A stretch of 38,760 nt of DNA. It comes from Bradyrhizobium sp. AS23.2 (GTDB lineage Bacteria; Pseudomonadota; Alphaproteobacteria; Rhizobiales; Xanthobacteraceae). The DNA is taken from assembly GCF_001908185.1 (NCBI RefSeq), contig NZ_LGHM01000126.1, positions 1 through 38,760 on the forward strand, given 5' to 3'. Made by a program: the position numbers and the translations under genes. The number at the start of each line of letters is the position of its first letter. The stretch's first letter is position 1. Below, in pieces: positions 17,176 to 25,243 of this stretch. Below the pieces are notes generated by a model, which saw only the letters and a program-made list of their open reading frames with translations, searched no databases and was not told the DNA's origin.

Positions 17176-17467
17176 CCCCTTGACCCGGCCCGCCAGTCGT
17201 TCTGTGATGCGCAGGTGCTATTCAGTCGCCGCATGTTGAGGGGCTGCCGCGACCTTCGATCCATCTTCTGACCGGACTTTGCGCCACAGCCATAACGGCG
17301 GACGCCAGCGGCGGGGATTAAGGTATGGCCTCCCGGGATGGGCGAGTGTTCGGCAAGGTTTTCCAGCATGACTCTTGCAAGGCTAGTCTTGGTACAGTTA
17401 GCCCCGGCAGAGACGATCCTGAGACAACGTTCCTGACCTTGAGACGATTTTGAAAGGCCTTCAGCCC

Positions 17468-18484
17468 ATGAAACGCGTAACCCTGGCTCTCTCTCTCGCT
17501 CTCGCCGCCGGCCTGACCGCCCAAGCCGCCGATGCGCAAACGCTCAAGACGGTCAAGGACCGGGGCGTGCTGTCCTGCGGCGTCAGCCAGGGTCTGCCGG
17601 GCTTCTCCTCGCCCGACGACAAAGGCAACTGGACCGGCCTCGACGTCGACGTCTGCCGCGCCGTCGCTGCCGCCATCTTCGACGATCCGACCAAGGTCAA
17701 GTTCGTGCCGCTGTCCGCCAAGGATCGCTTCACGGCGCTGCAATCCGGCGAAGTCGACGTGCTCTCGCGCAACACCACCTGGACGATCTCGCGCGACACC
17801 TCGCTCGGCGCTAACTTCACCGGCATCACCTATTATGACGGGCAGGGCTTCATGGTGAAGAAGTCGCTCAAGGTGAATTCGGCGCTCGAGCTCAACAGCG
17901 CCTCCGTTTGTGTGCAGACCGGCACCACCACCGAGCAAAATCTTGCCGACTACTTCAAGGCCAACAACATGAAGTACGAGGTGATCGCGTTCGGCACCAA
18001 CGACGAAACGGTCAAGGCCTATGAAGCCGGCCGCTGTGACGTCTTCACCACCGACCAGTCGGGCCTGTACGCCAATCGCCTGAAGCTGGCCAATCCCAAC
18101 GATCACATGGTCCTCCCCGAAATCATCTCGAAGGAACCGCTCGGCCCGATGGTGCGCCACGGAGACGACCAGTGGTTCGACCTCGTGAAATGGACGCTGT
18201 TCGCGATGGTCACGGCCGAAGAACTCGGCGTGACCTCGAAGAACGTCGACGAGAAGGCGAAAATGGAAAATCCGGAGCTGAAGCGCGTCCTCGGTACCGA
18301 CGGCAATTTCGGTGAACAACTCGGCCTGACCAAGGACTGGGTGGTGCGGATCGTGAAGGCCGTCGGCAATTACGGCGAGGTCTTCGATCGCAACGTCGGC
18401 TCGGGCTCGCCGCTCGCCATCAATCGCGGTCTCAACAATCTCTGGAACAAGGGCGGTCTTCAGTACGCGCCACCGATCCGCTGA
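17468..18484 (+). CDS. aapJ: General L-amino-acid ABC transporter, periplasmic binding protein
   Basis: 338 residues from ATG 17468, preceded by AAAGG at a good distance; an in-frame TTG at 17450 would only add six residues before the signal peptide. Residues 1-24 are a Sec signal peptide ending AADAQ. The mature protein is a family-3 solute-binding protein: TLKTVKDRGVLSCGVSQGLPGFS at the start, GLDVDVCRAVAAAIF, SGEVDVLSRNTTWT and FTTDQSGLYANRLKLA. The tail GGLQYAPPIR is characteristic of AapJ/BztA. It captures a broad range of L-amino acids in the periplasm and delivers them to AapQM. It is the first gene of aapJQMP, with 26 nt to aapQ. No NtrC-type or other regulatory site was recognised upstream. 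Confidence 0.95.
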   Translation: MKRVTLALSLALAAGLTAQAADAQTLKTVKDRGVLSCGVSQGLPGFSSPDDKGNWTGLDVDVCRAVAAAIFDDPTKVKFVPLSAKDRFTALQSGEVDVLSRNTTWTISRDTSLGANFTGITYYDGQGFMVKKSLKVNSALELNSASVCVQTGTTTEQNLADYFKANNMKYEVIAFGTNDETVKAYEAGRCDVFTTDQSGLYANRLKLANPNDHMVLPEIISKEPLGPMVRHGDDQWFDLVKWTLFAMVTAEELGVTSKNVDEKAKMENPELKRVLGTDGNFGEQLGLTKDWVVRIVKAVGNYGEVFDRNVGSGSPLAINRGLNNLWNKGGLQYAPPIR

Positions 18485-18510
18485 TCCCGCTCGATCCGCG
18501 GCTCGCGGCG

Positions 18511-19716
18511 ATGAGCACCGAGGCCCGTAAACCGCCAGCCCAGATTGCGCTGAAGATCAGGCGCATTCTGGGTGGCAAGACTGGCTGGAACGGCGTTGCC
18601 GTCCAGTTTGTCTTCGCGGCGATCCTGGGCTGGATCGGCTACGAGATCGTCTCCAACACCCGCGCCAACCTCGAAAACCAGCACATCGCTGCCGGCTTCG
18701 GCTTCTTGCGGAACAATGCAGGCTTCGACGTCAACCAGACCCTGATCTCCTACACCGGCTCGGACACGTTCCTGCGCGTGTTCGTGGTCGGACTTCTGAA
18801 CACGCTCGTGGTCTCGGTGGTCGGCATCGTCTTTGCCACCGTGATCGGCTTCATCGTCGCGTTGTGTCGGCTGTCGCCCAACTGGCTCCTGTCGCGCGTC
18901 GGCGAGATTTACGTCGAAATCATCCGCAACCTGCCGGTCCTGTTCCAGATCCTGTTCTGGTACCTGGCGGTGCTGGCGGCTCTGCCAAATCCGCGGCAAA
19001 GCATCTCGCTTCTCGGCATCGTCTTCATCAGCAATCGCGGACTGGTCATTCCCCGCCCGATCGGCGAGAGCGGGTTTGAGCCGTTCCTTGCGGCGCTGGC
19101 GGTCGGTATCGTCGGCGCGCTGGCACTTCGCGTCTATGCGCGGAGTGCGCTGTTTCAGCGGGGGCAGATGATCCGCATCTGGCCCTATGTGCTCGGCCTT
19201 CTGTTCGGGCTGCCGCTCGTCACCATGCTGGTGTTCGGTTTGCCTTTCACGTTCGAGCTGCCGCAGCTCAAGGGCTTCAATTTCGCCGGCGGCTCGCGGA
19301 TCATTCCGGAGTTCGTGGCCCTGACGGTGGCCCTGTCGACCTATACTGCCGCCTTCATCGCCGAGATCGTCCGCGCCGGCATCCTGTCCGTGCACAAGGG
19401 ACAGATGGAGGCGGGATCCTCGCTTGGCCTCAGCCGAGGCACCACGCTCCGGCTGATCGTCGTGCCGCAAGCGATGCGCGTCATCGTGCCGCCGCTGACC
19501 AACCAATATCTCAACCTCACCAAGAATTCTTCGCTGGCGGTCGCGATCGGCTATCCTGATCTCGTCTCGGTATTCGCCGGCACGTCGCTGAGCCAGACCG
19601 GGCAGGCGATCGAGATCATCGCCATGACGATGGGCGTCTATCTCCTGATCTCTCTCCTCACCAGCGCCGTCATGAGCGTCTACGGTTGGCGCGTCAGCCG
19701 GAGCCTCGGCGCATGA
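18511..19716 (+). CDS. aapQ: General L-amino-acid ABC transporter, permease AapQ
   Basis: 401 residues, longer than ordinary polar-amino-acid permeases because AapQ carries an extra N-terminal and central membrane region. The HisM-type permease domain starts near residue 90 (FLRVFVVGLLNTLVVSVVGIV, then EIIRNLPVLFQILFWY). It resumes after an insertion with TYTAAFIAEIVRAGILSVHKG and the EAA coupling loop MEAGSSLGLSRGTTLRLIVVP, which docks to the ATPase, and ends with NSSLAVAIGYPDLVSVFAGT. It pairs with AapM in the inner membrane. The stop overlaps the aapM start (ATGA at 19713-19716), so translation of the two is coupled. Confidence 0.94.
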   Translation: MSTEARKPPAQIALKIRRILGGKTGWNGVAVQFVFAAILGWIGYEIVSNTRANLENQHIAAGFGFLRNNAGFDVNQTLISYTGSDTFLRVFVVGLLNTLVVSVVGIVFATVIGFIVALCRLSPNWLLSRVGEIYVEIIRNLPVLFQILFWYLAVLAALPNPRQSISLLGIVFISNRGLVIPRPIGESGFEPFLAALAVGIVGALALRVYARSALFQRGQMIRIWPYVLGLLFGLPLVTMLVFGLPFTFELPQLKGFNFAGGSRIIPEFVALTVALSTYTAAFIAEIVRAGILSVHKGQMEAGSSLGLSRGTTLRLIVVPQAMRVIVPPLTNQYLNLTKNSSLAVAIGYPDLVSVFAGTSLSQTGQAIEIIAMTMGVYLLISLLTSAVMSVYGWRVSRSLGA

Positions 19717-21234
19717 GCGATATCACCTCGTCCAGCTTCGTCCGCCACGACCTGCTCACTGAGCGTCCCGCGCCGGTGAAGACCACGGGCTTCATCGGCC
19801 TGGTGCGCACCCGCCTGTTCAACTCGCCGACTAACATCCTGCTCACGATCGTGGGCGCCTTGCTGCTCGGGTTCACCATCGTACCATCCGTCAAGTTCCT
19901 GATGGTCGACGCGGTCTGGACCGGCAAGGACCGCGCGGCTTGCCTGCCCGAGAATGCCGGCTTCGCAGTTGGCGCCTGCTGGCCCTACATCCAGGCCAAG
20001 CTGCCACAGTTGATCTACGGCTTCTATCCCGAGGCCGAGCGCTGGCGGGTCAACCTCGCACTGATCCTGGCGGCAGTTCTGCTGTTGCCGCTGCTCGTTC
20101 CGCGTCTGCCGGCGAAGGGGCTCAATGCGGGCCTGTTCTTCTTCGCCTTTCCGGTGGTCGCATTCTTCCTGCTGCACGGCGGCGGGATCACCGGCTTCGG
20201 CCTGAGCTGGACGGCCGGACTGCTGCAATTATTCGACGACAGCATCATGAGCGCCGGGCAGGCTCTGCTGAGTCCCAGCAAGACCTCGGCCATCGCGCCG
20301 CTGCTGTGGGTCATCGGCAATCTCATCCTGCTGGTTGGCACGGCGATCTCCTGGCTGATCTTTCCGTTGACCTGGCTGCGCGATCAGATCCAGGGGACCG
20401 GCCAGTCGGTCTGGGTCGATTTCGCCATCACGACCGTCGTCGTCTCCCTGATCGCCTTCTGGCTTGGTGGCGGGGTGCGCGCGGGCTGGCGCACGCTCGC
20501 CTCGAGCCTCGCCGCCTTCGTCGCCATCGCGATCGTGATCAAGCTGATGGGGCTTGATCACGGCGGACTGCCCATCGTGCAGACGAGCTTGTGGGGCGGG
20601 CTTCTGGTGACGCTGGTGGTCTCCGTCACCGGGATCGTCACCTCTTTGCCGATCGGTATTGCGCTGGCTCTCGGCCGCCGCTCCACCATTCCGCTGATCC
20701 GGATCTTCTCGATCGCCTTCATCGAGTTCTGGCGCGGCGTGCCGCTGATTACCGTGCTGTTTTTCGCGACCTACATGCTGCCCTTGTTCCTGCCCGGCAA
20801 TTTCACGGTCGACGGGCTGGTGCGCGCGCTGATCGGAATCGCGCTGTTCACGGGCGCCTACCAGGCCGAGAATGTACGCGGGGGGGTTAGCTGCGATCCC
20901 GCGCGGGCAGGGCGAGGCTGCCGCTGCGCTCGGGCTGTCCTGGTGGAAGACGACCTCGCTCATCGTGCTGCCGCAGGCGCTGCGCCACGTCATTCCGAAC
21001 CTCGTCAACAGCTTCATCTCGCTGTTCAAGGACACTTCGCTCGTTTCGATCGTGGCGCTGTTCGATTTGCTCGGTTCCCTGCGAGCGTCGTTCGCGGATC
21101 CGAAGTGGTCGACGCCGTCGACGTTGTTCACCGGCTTCGCCTTTGCCGGTATCATCTACTTTATCTTCTGCTTTGGAATGTCGCGCTACTCGCTCTTCGT
21201 CGAGCACCGCCTCAACGCCCACCGCCGCAACTGA
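19713..21234 (+). pseudogene. aapM: General L-amino-acid ABC transporter permease AapM, +1-nt frameshift
   Basis: The frame from ATG 19713 encodes AapM correctly for about 391 residues (ITSSSFVRHDLL at the start, FIEFWRGVPLITVLFFATYM near the end) up to a run of seven G at 20880-20886. It then drifts into unrelated Arg/Ala-rich sequence until 21257, overlapping aapP. The true C-terminus continues in the next frame: AAIPRGQGEAAAALGLSWWK (the EAA loop needed to contact AapP), KDTSLVSIVALFDLLGSLRA, and the end LNAHRRN at 21234. With six G the gene would be one 506-residue frame. So this is a one-base insertion: a real mutation, a slippery-tract variant, or a sequencing error. All other aap genes are intact, which favours an error or a recent change. 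Confidence 0.9.
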
Positions 21235-21246
21235 TCGAGCTCCACC

Positions 21247-21987
21247 ATGTCCGATAATTCAATCGTCAAGATTTCCGGCCTGAACAAGTGGTACGGCGAG
21301 TTTCACGTGCTGCGCGACATCGACCTTGAGGTCCACAAGGGCGAGCGCATCGTGATCTGCGGTCCTTCCGGCTCCGGCAAGTCGACGCTGATCCGCTGCA
21401 TCAACGCGCTCGAGGAATTCCAGGAAGGCCAGATCGTTGTGGACGGCATCGAGCTCGGGCCCAACCTCAAGCACATCGACGCGGTGCGCCGCGAAGTCGG
21501 CATGGTGTTCCAGAGCTTCAATCTCTTCCCGCATCTCACGGTGCTGGACAATTGCACGCTGGCGCCGATCTGGGTGCGCAACATCCCCAAGAAGGACGCC
21601 GAGGAGACCGCGATGAAATTCCTGGAGCGGGTCAAGATCCCGCACCAGGCCAACAAGTTTCCGGGACAGATGTCCGGAGGCCAGCAGCAGCGTGTCGCGA
21701 TCGCGCGCGCACTGACGATGAACCCGAAGGTGATGCTGTTCGACGAGCCGACCTCGGCGCTCGATCCGGAGATGGTCAAGGAGGTGCTCGACACCATGGT
21801 CGACCTCGCCCGGGAGGGCATGACCATGCTGGTCGTCACCCACGAGATGGGTTTTGCCCGCGAGGTCGCCAACCGCGTGGTGTTCATGGACGCCGGTCAG
21901 ATCATCGAGGCCAATACGCCCAATGAGTTCTTCGCCACGCCCCAGCACGCGCGCACCAAGCTGTTCCTGAGCCAGATTTTGCGGTGA
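21247..21987 (+). CDS. aapP: General L-amino-acid ABC transporter, ATP-binding protein
   Basis: 246 residues. Complete nucleotide-binding domain: Walker A GPSGSGKST at 39-47, Q-loop Gln89 (VFQSFNLFPHL), signature MSGGQQQR at 142-149, Walker B VMLFDEP at 162-168 with catalytic Glu167, D-loop SALDPE, and switch His199 (VVTHEMGFAREVA). The HisP/GlnQ-type sequence is typical of polar-amino-acid uptake ATPases. It energises AapQM from the cytoplasmic side. It starts 12 nt after the true aapM stop. An inverted repeat follows the stop codon and may end the operon. Confidence 0.96.
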   Translation: MSDNSIVKISGLNKWYGEFHVLRDIDLEVHKGERIVICGPSGSGKSTLIRCINALEEFQEGQIVVDGIELGPNLKHIDAVRREVGMVFQSFNLFPHLTVLDNCTLAPIWVRNIPKKDAEETAMKFLERVKIPHQANKFPGQMSGGQQQRVAIARALTMNPKVMLFDEPTSALDPEMVKEVLDTMVDLAREGMTMLVVTHEMGFAREVANRVVFMDAGQIIEANTPNEFFATPQHARTKLFLSQILR

Positions 21988-22001
21988 CCTCAGATCTCGT
22001 A

Positions 22002-22036
22002 GGGTGGGCAAAAGGCGCATTTGCGCCGTGCCCACC
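22002..22036. repeat. Inverted repeat between convergent aapP and cysK (possible terminator/repeat element)
   Basis: GGGTGGGCAAAAGGCGCA (22002-22019) faces TGCGCCGTGCCCACC (22022-22036), giving a GC-rich stem interrupted by a small bulge. The sequence around it (CGTAGGGTGGGCA...) resembles a dispersed intergenic repeat common in Bradyrhizobium-type genomes. It sits in the 93-nt gap between two converging genes, where it could act as a bidirectional terminator, although no clear T-tract follows on either strand. Confidence 0.6.
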
Positions 22037-22080
22037 ACGATACGCGGCCCTAGGCTTCACGTGTCTGAAAGCTTCTCGAC

Positions 22081-23115
22081 CTAGACGAACGGCGGCTTGA
22101 TGTTGCTGCGCTTCTCCAGCCACTCCGGCACTGGAAGGTTCTTGGCGCGCATGAAGTCCGCATTGAACAGCTTTGACTGATAGCGGCTGCCGGAATCGCA
22201 GAGTACCGTGACGATCGTCTTGCCGGGCCCGAGCTGCCTGGCGAGGCGCATGGCGCCGACGATGTTGATGCCGGTCGAGCCACCGAGGCACAGGCCTTCG
22301 TGCTGCAGCAACTCGTAGATCACTGCGACGGCTTCGGCGTCGGGAATGAGATAGGCATCATCGACCTTCGCGGTCTCGACGATCGCGGTCGCGCGGTTGA
22401 GGCCGATGCCTTCGGTGATCGAGCCGCCGGGCGTCGCCTTGGCATCGCCCGTCCTGAAATATTCGTACATGCCGGCGCCGTGCGGGTCGGCGCAGGCGAT
22501 CTTCACGTTCTTGTTCTTCTCTTTCAGATAGCGGCTGATGCCGGCGAGCGTGCCGCCGGTGCCGACCGAGCAGACGAAACCGTCGACCTTGCCGCTGGTC
22601 TGCTCCCAGATCTCCGGCCCTGTGGACTCGTAATGCGCCTTGGCGTTGTCGAGGTTATTCCACTGGTCGGCAAACAGCACGCCATTGGGCTCGGTCTTGC
22701 GCAGCTCGTCCGCGAGGCGGCGGCCGATATGCTGGTAGTTGTTGGGATTGGCATAGGGCAGGGCGGGGACTTCGATCAGCTCGGCGCCGCACAGCTTCAG
22801 AAAGTCTTTCTTCTCCTGGCTCTGCGTCTCCGGAATCACGATCAGCGTACGATAACCACGGGCGCTGGCGACGACAGCGAGTCCGATGCCAGTGTTGCCG
22901 GCGGTCGCTTCCACCACGAGACCGCCAGGCTTGAGCTCGCCGCGCTTCTCCGCTTCCAGGATCATCCATTTGCCAGCCCGGTCCTTGACCGACTGGCCCG
23001 GATTCATGAACTCAGCCTTGCCCAGGATGGTGCAGCCGGTCAGTTCCGAGGCGCGCTTGAGCTTGATCAGCGGGGTGTCGCCGATGGCTTCGACAACGTC
23101 GTTTCGAATGGTCAT
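22081..23115 (-). CDS. cysK: Cysteine synthase (O-acetylserine sulfhydrylase)
   Basis: 344 residues from ATG 23115. Fold-type II PLP enzyme: IGDTPLIKL at 11-19, the Schiff-base Lys44 in NPGQSVKDRAG, the substrate loop EATAGNTGIGLA, the phosphate-binding glycine loop SVGTGGTLAG, and the C-terminal CLGGSTGINIVGA and CDSGSRYQSKLF. It makes L-cysteine from O-acetylserine and sulfide in the cytoplasm. It is about 20-30 residues longer than E. coli CysK; the EFMNPGQSVKDR variant and length are seen in the related cysteine-synthase/CBS-like subgroup, so a cystathionine-beta-synthase-like activity cannot be excluded. With metC 5 kb away it adds a second sulfur-amino-acid enzyme. There is no good Shine-Dalgarno; a perfect palindrome lies 33-49 nt upstream. 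Confidence 0.88.
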   Translation of the reverse strand: MTIRNDVVEAIGDTPLIKLKRASELTGCTILGKAEFMNPGQSVKDRAGKWMILEAEKRGELKPGGLVVEATAGNTGIGLAVVASARGYRTLIVIPETQSQEKKDFLKLCGAELIEVPALPYANPNNYQHIGRRLADELRKTEPNGVLFADQWNNLDNAKAHYESTGPEIWEQTSGKVDGFVCSVGTGGTLAGISRYLKEKNKNVKIACADPHGAGMYEYFRTGDAKATPGGSITEGIGLNRATAIVETAKVDDAYLIPDAEAVAVIYELLQHEGLCLGGSTGINIVGAMRLARQLGPGKTIVTVLCDSGSRYQSKLFNADFMRAKNLPVPEWLEKRSNIKPPFV

Positions 23116-23147
23116 GTCAGGGGGAAATCACTAGCAAGGGGTTGAGC

Positions 23148-23164
23148 AGGTTTGGCCCAAACCT
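23148..23164. promoter_or_regulatory. Perfect palindrome upstream of cysK (candidate operator)
   Basis: AGGTTTGG-C-CCAAACCT, 8-bp arms around one central base, without mismatch, 33-49 nt upstream of the cysK start. An outer CACTAG (23129-23134) / CTAGTG (23163-23168) inverted pair flanks and overlaps it. The position fits an operator or a leader hairpin. No known regulator motif is recognised. Confidence 0.5.
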
Positions 23165-23601
23165 AGTGCTTGGCAGGCCAAAGGGGAAGGCTTTTGCGCT
23201 GCGGCGAGACGGGCCGAAGTACCCGCCGAAGCAACGATATTCCGGAAGGAGAGACTGCTCGGGCCGCGCCGGATATCAGCAGGAGGATATGGCTGACCGC
23301 CGTCAGGGAGCAGAAGATAGCGATGGTCACGAGCGCCGCTTCGTTCTCGGCGGTTGACGGCTTCGTGAGAATGGTTCGGCCGGGCTTTGAGAGTGAGCTG
23401 AACCCGCATCGCCGCTGTTGCGGGTCGGCGCGGCCTGGTCGTGCAGACCTGGCGCCGGTGTGGCCGCAATATCACATGAAATCTTGGTAAGCTTGAATGC
23501 GCTCCACGACGGAGCGGGAATGCGAAAAATCGCTGCAAGACAGGGCCATCTTGCATTTGCGCGATACCGACATCGGTGCGTTTGGGTGTGCATCTCGCAG
23601 G

Positions 23602-23618
23602 TGCGGGACTGTCCCGCA
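23602..23618. promoter_or_regulatory. Perfect inverted repeat upstream of the efflux operon (candidate operator)
   Basis: TGCGGGA (23602-23608) and TCCCGCA (23612-23618) with a CTG spacer, followed at once by a second near-copy of one arm (TTCCGCACCC). It lies about 175 nt upstream of the outer-membrane factor start. Size and symmetry are those of a dimeric repressor site (for example TetR or MarR type), but no regulator can be named. Confidence 0.4.
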
Positions 23619-23791
23619 GTTCCGCACCCGGGTAGAATGGACGTCATGTTCCGCAGAAAGCAGTACCTGTGAACGAGCTGCAGAAAGTCCCCCCGACTGT
23701 CCGACCGCGAATCGGTTAATCCGGCTGCGCGGTGGCGGCTCGATCTGCCCGGCGGGGGGTGGATGTGACACAGGGTGTTCCTGCGATCGCC

Positions 23792-25243
23792 ATGCGGCGG
23801 TGTCCTGGTTCTGCATCCCGGACGCGGGGCGCAGTGCGCTGGGTTGCGGTGCTGTGCCTTGCCGCCAGCTCGGGGGCTTGCGTGCTGACGCAGGATCTTC
23901 CGGATCCCGCGCTCGACGTTCCCACGCAGTACAAATACGCGGGCAAGGGGGATGCGCCGCCGTCACTGGATTGGTGGCGCGGCTTCCGCTCCACCGAGCT
24001 GACGCAGCTGATGGAAGAGGCGCAGACCGTCAATCTCGACATCGCCGCCGCTGTCGCGCGCATCGTCCAGGCCGATGCACAGGCGCGGCAGGCGGGCGCC
24101 GCGCTGCTGCCGAGCCTGTCAGGCAGCGGCTCCGAGACCTATTCGCGCACCTCCGGCTCGTCGGCCTCCGGACTCACCAACGGCGGCCGCGAGGTCGTCA
24201 ACTATTCGGCTTCGCTGAGCGCGAGCTACCAGCTCGACTTCTGGGGCCAGAACCGCGACGCGCTGCAGACGGCGGAGGAGACGGCGAACGCCAGCCGCTT
24301 CGATCGTGACGTCGTCGCGCTGACAACGCTTGCAGGCGTCGCCAACGCCTATTTCCAGGTGCTGGCCTCGCAGGACCGGCTACGCACCGCCCAGAACAAC
24401 ATCGCGAGCGCACAGCGCATCCTCGATGCCATCAAGGAGCGCCGCAAGGCAGGCACCAGCACCGATCTGGACGTCGCGCAGCAGGAGAGCGTGCTGGGCA
24501 ACCAGAAGGCGTCGGTGCCGCCGCTGCGGCAGACGCTCGATCAGAACATCAACGCGCTCGCCGTGCTGGTGTCGCGGCCGCCGGAGAGCGTGCGCGTGCT
24601 CGGCGGCTCGCTGAACAAGATCGCGATCCCGCGCGTCACGCCCGGCCTGCCGTCGGAAATCTTGACGCAACGGCCGGACATCCGTCGGCAGGAGGCGCAG
24701 CTCGCCTCCGCCACCGCCAATATCGGCAACGCCCGTGCGCAGTTCTTCCCGACCATCCAGTTGACCGGCAATGGCGGCTATCAGAGCTCGGCACTGGTCT
24801 CGCTGTTCCAGCCGCATGCGGCGTTCTTCCAGCTCGTCGGCAGCGCGACGCAGCCGATCTTCGACGGCGGCAAGATCCTCGGCAATTTCGAATTTGCCAA
24901 GGCGCGGCAGGACGAGCTGCTCCAGACCTATCGCAAGGCCATCGTCCAGTCCTTTGCCGACGTAGACAATGCGCTGTACTCGATCAAGCAGACCACGATC
25001 AAGCTGCAATTGCAGCGCGATGTCGTCACCTCCTCGAAGCGCGCGTTCGATCTTGCCGAGCAGCAATTGCGCGCCGGCACCGCCGACATCGTGACCGTGC
25101 TGAACGTCCAGCAGACACTATTTCAGGCGGAAGATGCGTTGTGGCAGGCCCAACTTGCGCGGCTTCTTGCCATCGTCAGCCTATATCAGGCGCTCGGCGG
25201 CGGCTGGGAGCCGAGGATGGAGAAACCGGTCAATGCTCTTTAA
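23792..25243 (+). CDS. NodT-type outer-membrane efflux factor (lipoprotein)
   Basis: 483 residues from ATG 23792; an in-frame GTG at 23765 with a G-rich upstream stretch is an alternative start that would add nine residues. The N-terminus is a lipoprotein signal (RTRGAVRWVAVLCLAASSGAC), so Cys is likely acylated. Two outer-membrane efflux (OEP, PF02321) repeats follow: LDWWRGFRSTELTQLMEEA and YQLDFWGQNRDALQTAEE in the first, LTQRPDIRRQEAQLASATANIG and the signature TQPIFDGGKILGNFEFAKARQ in the second. This is the RND-associated NodT/OprM trimer that forms the outer-membrane channel. It overlaps the adaptor gene by 11 nt and opens the efflux operon. Confidence 0.92.
   Translation: MRRCPGSASRTRGAVRWVAVLCLAASSGACVLTQDLPDPALDVPTQYKYAGKGDAPPSLDWWRGFRSTELTQLMEEAQTVNLDIAAAVARIVQADAQARQAGAALLPSLSGSGSETYSRTSGSSASGLTNGGREVVNYSASLSASYQLDFWGQNRDALQTAEETANASRFDRDVVALTTLAGVANAYFQVLASQDRLRTAQNNIASAQRILDAIKERRKAGTSTDLDVAQQESVLGNQKASVPPLRQTLDQNINALAVLVSRPPESVRVLGGSLNKIAIPRVTPGLPSEILTQRPDIRRQEAQLASATANIGNARAQFFPTIQLTGNGGYQSSALVSLFQPHAAFFQLVGSATQPIFDGGKILGNFEFAKARQDELLQTYRKAIVQSFADVDNALYSIKQTTIKLQLQRDVVTSSKRAFDLAEQQLRAGTADIVTVLNVQQTLFQAEDALWQAQLARLLAIVSLYQALGGGWEPRMEKPVNAL

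Larger units (their letters stand above)
23116..23791. other. Divergent intergenic region between cysK and the efflux operon
   Basis: About 675 bp with no gene I can support; open frames are short, Arg/Pro-rich and without homology signals. It contains the cysK palindrome (23148-23164) and a second inverted repeat, TGCGGGA-CTG-TCCCGCA at 23602-23618, within a longer GC-rich segment. No adjacent transcription-regulator gene is present for the efflux operon, which is unusual for RND pumps. Confidence 0.55.

Noticed and set aside
17075..17240. SAM-II riboswitch in front of metC
   Set aside because: The conserved pseudoknot sequences of SAM-II were not found; only a possible promoter is visible.
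20872..21234. Separate small permease gene starting at ATG 20872
   Set aside because: It is the C-terminal part of AapM in the shifted frame, without its own ribosome-binding site or complete domain.
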